A stretch of DNA of 64,000 nucleotides from Papio anubis (Eukaryota > Chordata > Mammalia > Primates > Cercopithecidae). The notes under the pieces were generated by a model, which did no database searches, was not told the origin of the DNA, and saw nothing but the letters and a program-made list of their open reading frames with translations. This document shows positions 23,435-32,358 of this stretch, in pieces. A program made the translations under genes and the position numbers. Positions within the stretch are counted from its first letter, which is position 1; each line of letters begins with the position of its first letter. Location of the stretch: NCBI RefSeq assembly GCF_008728515.1, contig NC_044991.1:36722968-36786967 (forward strand). Reading direction: 5' to 3'.

Positions 23435-24169
23435 ATTTTTTAATTGTGGTGAAATATATATGATCAATATGATATATGTATGATCAATGGTATATTGCCA
23501 TTTTACCATTTTTAAGTGTATAATTCAGTGCCATTAATTACATTATAATGTTGTACAACCATCGCCACTATTTCCAAAACTTTTTAACTCACCCAAACAG
23601 AAACTCTGTACCCAGTAGAAAACAACTCCTCAGCCCCCAGTCCCTGTGATCTCTAACCTATGTTCGTCTCTATGAGCTGCCTATTCTACATACTTCGTAT
23701 AAGTGGAGTCATGCAATATTTTTCCTTCTATGTCTAGCTTATTTTACTTTGCATAACGTTTTCAAGGCTTATCCATATTATATAGAGCATGTCAGAATTT
23801 CCTTTCTTTTATGGCTGAAGGTGTTTCAGTGCCATTAATTATGTGTATACCATATTTGTTTATCCATTCATCCATTGATGAACACTTGGTTCGCTTCCAC
23901 CTTTTGGCTATTGTGAATAATGCTACTATGAACACAGGTGTACAAATATCTGTCTTAGTTCCTGCTTTCAATTGATATGTAGATATACTGAGAAGTAGAC
24001 TTACTGAATTAAGTAGTAATTCTATGTTTAATTTTTTTTTAGTAACTGCATGCTGTTTTCCACAGTGGCTGCACCATTTTACATTTCCATCAGCAATGCA
24101 CAGTGCTCCAATTTATCCACATCCGGGCCAACACTTGTTTTGTTTTGTTTTGTTTTTTTATAATAGCCA

Positions 24170-25970
24170 TCCTAATGAGTGTGAAGTGGTATCTCATTGT
24201 GGTTTTGATTTGCATTTCCCTGATCATTAGTGATATTGAGTGTTTTCTTATATGCTTGCTGGCTATTGGTATGTATTCTTTTGAGAATTGCCCATTCTTG
24301 CCCTTAGCCCATGTATTGATGGGATTTTGTTGTTGTTGTTGTTGTTGTTGTTGTTGATTTGAGTTCATTGTAGATTCTAGATATTAGTCCTTTGTCAGAT
24401 GGATAGATTGTGAAGATTCTCTCCCACTCTGTAGGTTATCTGTAATTACTCTACTGACTATTCCTTTTGCCATGCAAAAGCTCTTTAGTTTAAGTCCCTG
24501 CAATTTGTCTTTGTTTTTATTGCATTTGCTTTTGGGTTCTTGGTCATGAAATCCTTGCCTAAACCAACGTCTAGAAGGGTTTTTCCAATGTTATCTTCTA
24601 GAATTTTTACAGTTTTGGGTCTTAGATTTAAGTCCTTAATCCATCTTGAGTTGGTTTTTGTATAAAGTGAGAAGTGAGGATCCAGTTTTATTCTCCTACA
24701 TGTGGCTAGCCCATTACCCCAGCACTATTTGTTGAAAAGGGTATCCTTTCCCCACTTTACATTTTTGTTTGCTTTGTTGAAGATCTGTTGATGTAAACAT
24801 TTGAGTTTATTTCTGGATTCTCTGTTCCATTCCATTGGTCTATGTGCCTATTTGTATAAGCACCATGCAGTTTTGGTGACTATGGTCTTATATAGTATAG
24901 TTTGAAATCAGGTAGTATGATGCCTCCAGATTTTTTTTTTCTTAGTCTTGCTTTTGCTATATGGGCTCTTTTTTGGTTCCATATGAATTTTAGAATTGTT
25001 TTTTCTAATTCTGTGAAGAATTATGGTGATATTTTGATGGGAATGTGTTGAATTTGTAGACTGCTTTTGGCAATATGGTCATTTTCACAAAATTGATTCT
25101 CCCCATCCATGAGCATGGGATGTGTTTCCATTTGTTTGTGTCCTCTATAAGTTCTCTCAGCAGTGTTTTGTAGTTTTCCTTGTAGAGGTCTTTTACTTCC
25201 TTGATTAGGTATATTCCTACTTTTTTTTGTTTTGTTTTGCAGCTATTATAAAAGGGGTTGGGTTCTTGATTTGATTTTCAGCTTGGTCGCTATTGGTGTA
25301 TAGAAGAGCTACTGGTTTGTGTATATTAATTTTGTATCCAGAAACTTTGCTGAATTCTTTTATCAGTTCTAGGAGCTTTCTAGAGGAGACTTTAGGGTTT
25401 TCTAGGTAAACAATCATATCACTGGCAAACAGTGACAGTTTGACTTCCTTTTTACTGATTTGGATGCCCTTATTTCTTTCTCTTGCCTGATTGCTGTGGC
25501 TAGGACTTCCAGTAATACGTTGAAGAAGAGTAGTGAGAGTGGGCATTCTTGTTTTGTTCCAGTTTTCAGAGGGAATGCTTTCAACTTTTCCCCATTCAGT
25601 ATTATGCTGGCTGTGGGTTTGTCATAGAGGCTTTTATTATATTGAGATATGCCCCTTGTATTTGATTTTGCTGAGAGTTACAATCATTAAGGTTGCTGGG
25701 TTTTGTTGAATGCCTTTTCTGCATCTATTGAGATGATCGTGTAATTTTTGTTTTTAGTTCTGTTTATGTGGTGTATCACATTTATTGACTTATGTATGTT
25801 AAACCATCCCTGCATCCCTGGTATGAAACCCACTTGATCATGGTGGATTATCTTTTTGATATGTTGTTGGATTTGGTTAGCTAGCATTTTGTTAAGGATT
25901 TTTGCATCTATGTTCATCAGGAATATTGGACTGTAGTTTTCTTTTTTGGTTATGTCCTTTCCTGGTTTTG
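24170..25970 (-). pseudogene. L1 ORF2 remnant, RT palm to C-terminus
   Basis: ORF2p normally nicks target DNA and reverse-transcribes L1 RNA. Here only broken frames remain. The frame at 25687-26001 reads 'KPGKDITKKENYSPI', typical of the RT fingers/palm. The frame at 25217-25546 reads LFASDMIVYLENP, where functional L1s have F-A-D-D, so one catalytic Asp is replaced by Ser. Downstream text ends with the ORF2 C-terminal region near 24170. The reading frame is interrupted repeatedly and by the provirus. Confidence 0.8.
24327..24357. repeat. (TTG)n microsatellite
   Basis: About nine 'ttg' units inside the L1 3' region, just after 'ttgatgggattt'. Confidence 0.95.
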
Positions 25971-25974
25971 GTAT
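25971..25974. repeat. Target-site duplication of the provirus, left copy
   Basis: 'gtat' precedes the provirus and recurs at 32355-32358. The L1 reads 'ggttttggtat|taaggtgatattgg' once the provirus is removed. A 6-bp reading (gtatta on both sides) is also possible. Four to six bp is normal for class I proviruses. Confidence 0.75.
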
Positions 25975-25976
25975 TA

Positions 25977-26061
25977 TTACAGGACCCCAACACTTACTCA
26001 AAGGTAGCCTTTGGGTCAGGGTTTCTGCACTATAGTCCCTTCTGTGGTAGCCAGAAATATG
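25977..26061 (-). repeat. PBS-bearing unit A (outermost, 3' LTR)
   Basis: An 85-bp copy of the leader-type unit. Its PBS-like core on the minus strand reads TGGCTACCACAGAAGGGAC (26035-26053), one substitution and one inserted A away from the tRNA-Arg(CCG) complement. Confidence 0.8.
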
Positions 26062-26147
26062 TCACAGGACTCCAACACTTACCCAAAAGTAGCATTTAGG
26101 AAGGGAGTTTCCACACTATAGTCCCTTCTGTAGTTGCCAGAAGGATG
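26062..26147 (-). repeat. PBS-bearing unit B (3' LTR)
   Basis: 86 bp. The PBS-like core on the minus strand is TGGCAACTACAGAAGGGAC (26121-26139). It matches the 5' LTR unit (31751-31836) at about 83% by hand count. Confidence 0.8.
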
Positions 26148-26246
26148 TTATAGGAAAGGGGTCCTGATCCAGACCCCAAGAGAGGGTTTTTGGATCTCAC
26201 TCAAGAAAGAATTCAGGGCAAGTCCTCAGTGCAAAGTAAAAACAAG

Positions 26247-26252
26247 TTTATT
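26247..26252 (-). promoter_or_regulatory. Polyadenylation signal in the 3' LTR
   Basis: The + strand reads tttatt, i.e. AATAAA in proviral sense ('ctttcttaataaacttg'). The 5' LTR has a changed hexamer (AACAAA) at the same place. Confidence 0.7.
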
Positions 26253-26665
26253 AAGAAAGTAAAGTGGTGAAAGTACAGCTACTCCATACACAGAGTAGGA
26301 CACTCCTGAAAGTAAGAGATGGAACACATCCACCCTAGGCACAAGGCTTGTTTATATGGGGAGATGTGTTTTGCTACAAGGGTCTGTGATAAAGGATTAG
26401 TTTTCTTAACTACTGTATTTTGCAAGAATCAATATTATTTTCTTTAAAGCAAAATTAGGAATGCCTTTGTTCTCCAGATATTGGGATATCTGGACACTCC
26501 CAAGTCTGGGTCTGTTTAGTAAACATTATTAATTTGTTCCCTTAACCATAAACATCTAGAGGCTAGGAATGCCTAACTTTCTGAGAATGCAGCCCAGCAA
26601 GTCCCAGCCTCATTTTCCTAGCCCTCACTCAAGATGGAGTTGCTCTGGTTCAAATGCCTCTGATA

Positions 26666-26690
26666 TATCTTCCCCCTCACTTTACAAGAA
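26666..26690 (-). promoter_or_regulatory. Polypurine tract of the provirus
   Basis: Sense 'aagtgagggggaagata' lies immediately upstream of the 3' LTR U3 start, the expected position of the plus-strand primer. Confidence 0.75.
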
Positions 26691-26883
26691 GACCCTCAAT
26701 TCTAAGGGTTGCAGACGGATGAAGATCCATCTTCTGTAACTTCTGCAGGCTGAATAAGGGTGGTGATATTCCCGCCTATTAGGGTCTCTTGTGTCAGGGT
26801 AGAGAGAAGCTCAGTCGGAGAGTGTTGGTATAGTGGAGGTCATTACTAACTCTGAGTTCTGACAAAAGGTGATATCTGGAAGA

Positions 26884-27443
26884 TTAATAAGTGTTCAATT
26901 TAAGAAAACATTGAGTGAGCTTGTCTTGCATTTCTACACGAAGAGTACAACCACAATATATTCTACAACAGCAAAGCAAAATAAGTAAAATCGTTCCAAG
27001 TAAACTAAACAGGAAGGCTTTCCAAGAACTGGGCAGTTGCTGGAACCAAGCCAGTATAGGGTCAATTGATAGTACATCAATGGCAAAGACCTGAGTGTCT
27101 AAAGCTTTCATAGCCTAAGTAATATCATGTGAATAGTCTGGAACATACACAAAATATTCAGTTTTGATCATACACAAGTTCCTCCTTGGGCCGCTGGTAC
27201 ATTAAAATGTCCACATATCCAACAGTTTGTCTGATTATGTAAAGAGGCTAAAGTCTATGGCCACTCAGTAAATAAGTTACTCTCTGCATGATTCCAACTT
27301 ATACCCAAAAGTAGAATGCCAGTCCATATCTTTATGTTACCTATCCCTCTCATTTCTTCTGAACAGGAGTCAGAGGTCACTGATTGGCTCACAGGAATAA
27401 ATAGGATCAGTCTCTTGTGTTCCATTGACCTGTGGGACTTCAT
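26884..27443 (-). pseudogene. Retroviral env remnant, mostly deleted
   Basis: Env normally gives a surface and a transmembrane subunit, about 1.8 kb. Here only about 560 bp follow the integrase. A frame at 27255-27443 carries part of the N-terminal side. The frame at 26884-27111 holds a transmembrane-subunit C-terminus: a membrane segment (SLLGTILLILLCCC) followed by a short cytoplasmic tail. Upstream of it a frameshifted stretch resembles the Cys-rich hinge of the ectodomain, but the paired cysteines are not conserved. Most of the surface subunit is absent. No product can be expected. Confidence 0.75.
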
Positions 27444-27486
27444 AAGAGACAGATTTAATTCAAGATAAGTGGACCCAGCTGTTTAT

Positions 27487-28510
27487 TCACAGAAGTTTAA
27501 CTTCAGTTGGGGTACTAAGGAGAACTTGATAGGATTCATTCCATTTGGAGGAGAGGTGATCTGCTGGGGATCCTTCCTTCCAAGTTTTTAATAGGACCCA
27601 GTCTCCCGGCTGGGTTGTAACAAGATTCTCTTCCTTAGTGGGGGAAGGGAGTCTTTGATTTCCATATTCAAGCAGTGCGTTTTGCACTTGTCCTAAGTTG
27701 ATCACATAATTCTGTAGCTTGAAACTATCTATGTCTATTAGGCGGTCTGTAGTTAAGAAAGGCCTTTCATACATTATTTCAAAAGGACTGAGCTGCAGGC
27801 TTCCCTTAGAGGTTATTTGAACCAGTAATAAGGCTACAGGTAATAAAGACAACCAGGTTTCTGATGTTTCTTGGCATAGTTTAGCAAGAGTCATTTTTAG
27901 AGTTTGATTAGCTCTTTCTACTTTCCCTGAAGACTGTGGCCTCCATGCTTAGTGAAGGTGGTTCTGAATTCCTAGGGCTAAAGATAGGTTTTGGGTAATT
28001 GTCGCTGTGAAAGATGGGCCATTATTACTCTGCAAGCTCTTAGGCAGACCAAATCTAGGAATTATTTCCTTTAGTAGGAGTTTAGAAACCTCAATTGCCT
28101 TTTCAGACCAGGTAGGAAAAGCTTCGATCCAACAAGTAAAGGTGTCAACAAATACTAATAAATATCTAAACCCTTTACATGAGGGCATCTGTGTGTAATC
28201 TATTTGCCAATCTTCAACAGGGTACGTTCCTCTATGCTGAACAGGCCTTACTGGAGGAGGAGGTAAAGATTGGTTATTTGGGTTATTCCGGGCACATAGT
28301 TCACAGGCCTGAGTTAGCCGCTTTACTGTTTTGAGTAAGTCTTTTCCTATAAAAAGGAGAGACGTTAATTGAAACACGGAATCTCTTCCCAAATGACTAG
28401 AGTCACACAAATGCTTGACTATTTTCCACTGATTAGCATGTGGTAACAACAGTTTGTTGCCATTGATAAGCCAGCCAGAGGATGTTTAATTAAACTCTGA
28501 CCTTTAGCCC
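27487..28510 (-). pseudogene. Retroviral integrase remnant
   Basis: Integrase joins viral DNA to the host chromosome. Visible in order: a zinc-binding region (HLCDSSHLGRD ... CELCARNN), a catalytic core with the first Asp (DWQIDYTQMP), a second-Asp motif changed to SNNGPSF (Asp to Asn), a stop codon at 27946-27948, the Glu region (VERANQ) beyond it, and a C-terminal GPY/F-type domain (QPGDWVLLKTW ... LLSTPTEVKLL). It is one of the best preserved parts of the provirus, but it is inactive because of the stop and the altered active site. Confidence 0.9.
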
Positions 28511-28519
28511 ATTCTTTTT

Positions 28520-29160
28520 CCTCTTTACTATATCTAGGGTCTGTCACTGAGGTGGCTGAGGGCACTAACATGCCAGTAAGTCCTATTGGCTCCTTTAGCA
28601 CTGCTGCATCAGCAGCTGCATCTGCAAAGGAGTTTCCCTTAGCCGCGCCAGTCTCCTCTTTGATATCCTCTACAATGGGTTATAGCTACTTCCTTGGGCA
28701 GCAAAACAGCATCCAATATGCTCTGAATTTCTATGTAATGTTTTACAGGGGAACCCTTAGCAGTCAGGAGTCCCCATTCCTTCCAGATAATAGCATGAGC
28801 AGAAGTACCAGAAAGGCATACTTAGAATCAGTGTAAATGGTAATTCTTCGGTCCTTTCCCAATTGCAGGGCTCTAATAAGAGCTATTAATTCTGCCTTTT
28901 GAGCTGAGGTAGAAGCTGCTAAGGCCTGAGATTCAATTACCCCATGTTGACTGACAATAGCCCCAGCTTTCCAGTTTCCCTGGTGCACAAAGTTACTTCC
29001 ATCTGTAAACCGTTCTACCTCAGGATTATCTAGAGGCTCATCCTTTAAATCCAGATGGCTGGAGTAAACTAGCTCTATAATTTGTATACAAGAATGATCT
29101 AGGGTGCTGGTTCAGGTAAATAGGTAGCTGGATTCAGTCTGGCATACTTTAAGAATTATA
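28520..29160 (-). pseudogene. Retroviral RNase H remnant with end of RT connection
   Basis: RNase H removes RNA from the RNA:DNA hybrid. The sense strand shows the end of the RT connection (LNPATYLP, near 29130). Then comes RNase H with its acidic residues: FTDGSN (about 29000), KAELIAL (about 28885), YTDSKYAF (about 28840). The frame breaks after YTDSKYAF and resumes in the spacer before integrase (28419-28601). What lies upstream is the end of protease: the RT fingers, palm and thumb are missing. Confidence 0.85.
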
Positions 29161-29164
29161 TAAG

Positions 29165-29510
29165 GATGTTTAGCAACAAAGCCTGATATTTATTCACAGA
29201 AAAGGAGAAGGAGAAATTTCTGTCTGCCTTGTGGTTTATGAAAGATACTACTGTTTGCAGCTGAGTTAACAAATCCCTTCCCAACAAGGTATGGAGCATT
29301 CAGGAGAAAACCAAAGTCCCTGATGAGCAGCTTAAAGGATTCATAAAACGGCATCTATGGGATTGTCTATCTATCCCCATGATTATACCTTTTTGGGGTG
29401 ACAAAGGCCCATTATAATGGGTCAAAACAGAGTAAGCAGTCCAGAAAGGAGTTAATATTCTTACCTGCCCCGTCAAGGGTTACCCACGGCTTCTCTGGAG
29501 ATATGGCTAG
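29165..29510 (-). pseudogene. Retroviral protease remnant
   Basis: The sense strand carries PEKPWVTLD upstream, a flap-like stretch, and the conserved C-terminal LLGRDLLTQL at about 29262-29290. At the active site (about 29431-29444) a Leu-Asp pair is followed at once by a frame break, so the Asp-Thr-Gly triad is lost. After LLGRDLLTQ the sequence runs within about 130 bp into the RT/RNase H connection. Confidence 0.75.
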
Positions 29511-29594
29511 TTGTTCAATGGGAGCTTCAGTGGAAGGTCTCAGGCCCCGTCACCCTTGGGCTTGCCTGACTATTTCGGCCATCATTGGTTCAGG

Positions 29595-31170
29595 TCCCAG
29601 TGACTCCCTTCAGAACCCTAGGGAATTCCTCTTCCTATGGTCAGTTTTCTTACAGTGTGCACACTGATTTATGCCCAAGGCACGGTGACTCAGACTCCCA
29701 GCTTTGGGCTTCCCACCTTTCAGCTTCACTTGTCCAGGCCAAGAGCCAGGAGGGCAGCCCCACGTGGGAAGTAAGCTTGAGGCTGCAGTCAAGAGTAGCA
29801 CCTTGTGGGAGTCCCTTCTTGCTCTTTCTGCTTCCTCTGCTTTGTCCCTGTTATTAAAAACTAAAGATGTCATATCAAAAAGCTGTCCATAGGAGTTCGG
29901 GGACCTATAGCTGGTCTTTGTAGTTTCCTATGGATATCAGGGGCGGACTGGGTTATAAAATGTACTCCCAGAGGGTTTGTCCTTGCTTTGAAGCAGGATC
30001 AGTGTTAGTATATTTCCTGATTGCCTCAACTAAATGCCCTTGAAAAAAAGGTGGATCCTCATCTTTGCCCTGAGAAACATCCTTAACCTTTTCATAGTTA
30101 ATGGGATTTTTCATACATTTCTTCATCCCTTCCTACAAACAAGTGACCATATAATTCTCCTCCCCAAGTCCTCATTGGCCTTTGATAGTTTCACTCTGGA
30201 TCTTGATCTGGAACTGCCATACCTCCTGCCTGATATATATTATAGTTCAGATTGTGAGCCAATACCTCATCTGCATGAGTCCCAGCTGTCCCCAAAATGC
30301 ATTGTTTCTCTTCCACCGTACATCACAGAGAACACAAAACATGCAGATCTTGCCAAGTTAAACTATCGGTCAGAGTTAATTTCTCAAACTCATCTGTGAA
30401 TTTTCCTGGATCTTCAGAGAAATGACCAAACTTCTCTTTACATAGAGCCAAATCAGACATAGAAAACAGAGCATGTACTCTCACAGTGCCTTCTTCTCCA
30501 TCTGCCACCTCCCTAAGTGAACAAAGATTTCCCTTTGGAGGCTGATAGGAGGCTTCACTATGAGTAGTACTTGCTGGGCTAAGTTCCTCAGGGAGTGGTG
30601 GGTATAGAGTGGACTAGACAGGTAAGGAGGAGGGGACAAAGTGTTCTCAGTTGAACTTTCAGGTGGACTGGAGAGAGAAAGGACCTCCACATCCGAACCA
30701 TCAGAGCTGACAGAAGGAGGGTCTACTCCACCCAAAACTGCCTGCTGAATGGCCGACGGGGTGGGGGGTGGGGGGGTGGGGAGGGGTGCATTAAAGAATC
30801 ATCTGGTATATCTAGCTCTTTTTCTTCTTTTCCTTCTTTTCCTCTCATCAAACATGATTCACATTATCCAAATAACATAAGTGAGTCGAGCCATGAATCA
30901 CAGATAAACCACAACATGGACTTCGACAAAAATGTCAAATAAGGCAAAGGAAATGAAGAGGATTTAGATGAGAATGAGCAGAGCAAGCAGGTTCTGGGCA
31001 ATAGCGGCAGTGTGGATTGAACAAGCAAAGCCAGTTTGCCCAAATCCAAGAAAGGAAAGTTTTTTAGTGTGCAAAAAAAACAGCAAGGAGAAAAGTCCGC
31101 TGATTTCCATCCTAGTGCTTCTCTATCACACCTCGTCAGGGTAGCGACAACCAAACATAACCACATCTAT
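29595..31170 (-). pseudogene. Retroviral gag remnant
   Basis: Gag forms the virion core. Sense order: an unclear matrix region (about 31170-30760), a proline-rich region with a PPPY late-domain motif (30622-30633), capsid N-terminal sequence (MSDLALCKEKFGHFSEDPGK, frame 30323-30508), a capsid C-terminal part with a major-homology-like stretch (about 29950-30110), a charged linker (NNRDKAEEAERARR), and one zinc knuckle CAHCKKTDHRKRNS in which the last Cys has become Ser. Stops and frameshifts separate the parts. Confidence 0.85.
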
Positions 31171-31523
31171 TTAATATTGCTTATAACTGTTAAATACCAA
31201 ATCTCAATCAGTAATTTTAGGGACAGAGCCTTCAATGCTTTTTGCTCCCAGTGTTTCACAAGTAAACAGACAGAAATCAGGAGGTACACAGGAGAAAAGT
31301 AAGTTAAAATCCCTAAGACCAGTTAAATAAAGTCTCCTGAAAATGACAGCAAAACAGACAGCAACCAAGAAATTGATTCATGCAGCAAGGAGAACAAGGC
31401 AGATTAATACAAAGAGCATAGCCTGCGGTGCCAAACTCATTCTTAGCTGAGAGGGACTTTACTGAGAGGGGCCTACAGCCCCCTAAATCTTAGAAGGGAC
31501 TTTAACCCTCCTAAGTCGGGCCT

Positions 31524-31748
31524 CTAACCCAAGGTGGTCAAGTGTCCTTGCCTTTCATTAAGAGGGGCCTCTAACCCACTCTGGCTTAGGAGAGACTCTA
31601 ATTCCCCCATTTGGGCCTCTAATCCAATCCCATTCTTTACCCAAGTACCCCACCACTTGCTCAAAGTTGTCCAATCAGTGCTACAGTCTATATCCTTAGG
31701 GTTGGGGAGTTTCTTCAGTATTGTCCATTCCATGGTTTGCCAGAAATG
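31524..31748 (-). other. Proviral leader with decayed PBS copy
   Basis: Downstream of the 5' LTR the expected primer-binding site is the degenerate TGGCAAACCATGGAATGGAC (31723-31742, minus). It aligns with the better kept PBS cores in the LTR units. A short open frame runs through here but has no gag start signature. Confidence 0.6.
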
Positions 31749-32354
31749 TGTTACAGGACCCCAACGCTTATCTAAAAGTAGTGTTTGGAAAGGAGATTTC
31801 CACACTATAGTCCCTTCTGTTGTCGCCAGAAAGATGTTATAGGAAAGAGGTCCTGATCCAGGCCCCAAGAGAGGGTTTTTGGATATTGCACAAGAAAGAA
31901 TTCAGGGCAAGTCTGCATTGCAAAGTAAAAACAAGTTTGTTAAGGAAATGAAGTGGTGAAAGTACAGCTACTCCGTAGACAGTGTAGGACGTTCCTGAAA
32001 GTAAGAGGAGGAATGCATCCACCCTAGGTACAATGCTCGTATATATGGGGAGATGTGTTCTGCTACAAGGGTTTGTGATAAAGGATTAATTTTCTTAATT
32101 ACTATATTTTGCAAGAATCAATATTATTATCTTCAAAGTGAAATTAGGAATGCCTTTGTTCTCCAGATATTGGGATATCTGGACACTCCCAAGTCTGGGT
32201 CTGTTTAGTAAACATTATTAATTTGTTCCCTTAACCATAAACATCTAGAGGCTAGGAATGCCTAACTTTCTGAGAATGAAGTCCAGCAAGGCCCAGCCTC
32301 ACTTTCCTAGCCATCACTCAAGATGCAGTTGCTTTGGTTCAAATGCCTCTGACA
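31749..32354 (-). repeat. 5' LTR of the provirus (606 bp)
   Basis: In sense it starts TGTCAGAGGCATTTG (32354 down) and ends ...CCTGTAACA (31749). A TATA-like sense 'atatata' lies near 32040-32046. The U5 side carries one PBS-bearing unit (31751-31836). By hand the comparable ~518 bp differ from the 3' LTR at about 43 positions, but 32141-32278 is identical to 26452-26589. Confidence 0.87.
31751..31836 (-). repeat. PBS-bearing unit D (5' LTR)
   Basis: 86 bp. The PBS-like core on the minus strand is TGGCGACAACAGAAGGGAC (31810-31828), one substitution and one inserted A away from the tRNA-Arg(CCG) complement. Confidence 0.8.
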
Positions 32355-32358
32355 GTAT
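32355..32358. repeat. Target-site duplication of the provirus, right copy
   Basis: 'gtat' directly follows the proviral U3 end '...cctctgaca', and L1 sequence resumes with 'taaggtgatattggcttcat'. Confidence 0.75.

Larger units (their letters stand above)
25975..26665 (-). repeat. 3' LTR of the provirus (691 bp)
   Basis: U3 starts at 26665 (sense TATCAGAGG, a change from the TGTCAGAGG of the 5' LTR). A TATA-like sense 'catataaac' lies near 26351-26358 and a sense AATAAA at 26247-26252. The U5 side carries two ~86-bp units with PBS-like cores (25977-26061 and 26062-26147). It ends at the target-site duplication as 'tattacagg' on +, against 'tgttacagg' at the 5' LTR. It is 85 bp longer than the 5' LTR, which equals one unit. 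Confidence 0.85.
25975..32354 (-). mobile_element. Class I (gammaretrovirus-like) endogenous provirus, defective
   Basis: A 6.4-kb provirus inserted antisense to the + strand in an L1. Sense order: 5' LTR (31749-32354), leader, gag, protease remnant, RNase H, integrase, short env remnant, polypurine tract, 3' LTR (25975-26665). Pol and Gag motifs are gammaretroviral (PPPY, single CCHC knuckle, LLGRD, PGDWVLLK). The primer-binding site resembles tRNA-Arg. Every gene is interrupted, and the RT polymerase domain is missing. The host L1 is primate-era, so the insertion occurred in primates. I do not assign a HERV family name; a library search would. Confidence 0.93.

Noticed and set aside
27443..27894. 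Possible intact env overlapping the integrase end
   Set aside because: The region is too short. It has frame breaks and lacks most of the surface subunit.
31524..31868. 114-codon minus-strand frame across the proviral LTR/leader
   Set aside because: It runs from U5 through the PBS units into the leader. No retroviral gag start signature, so it is chance openness in a GC-balanced leader.
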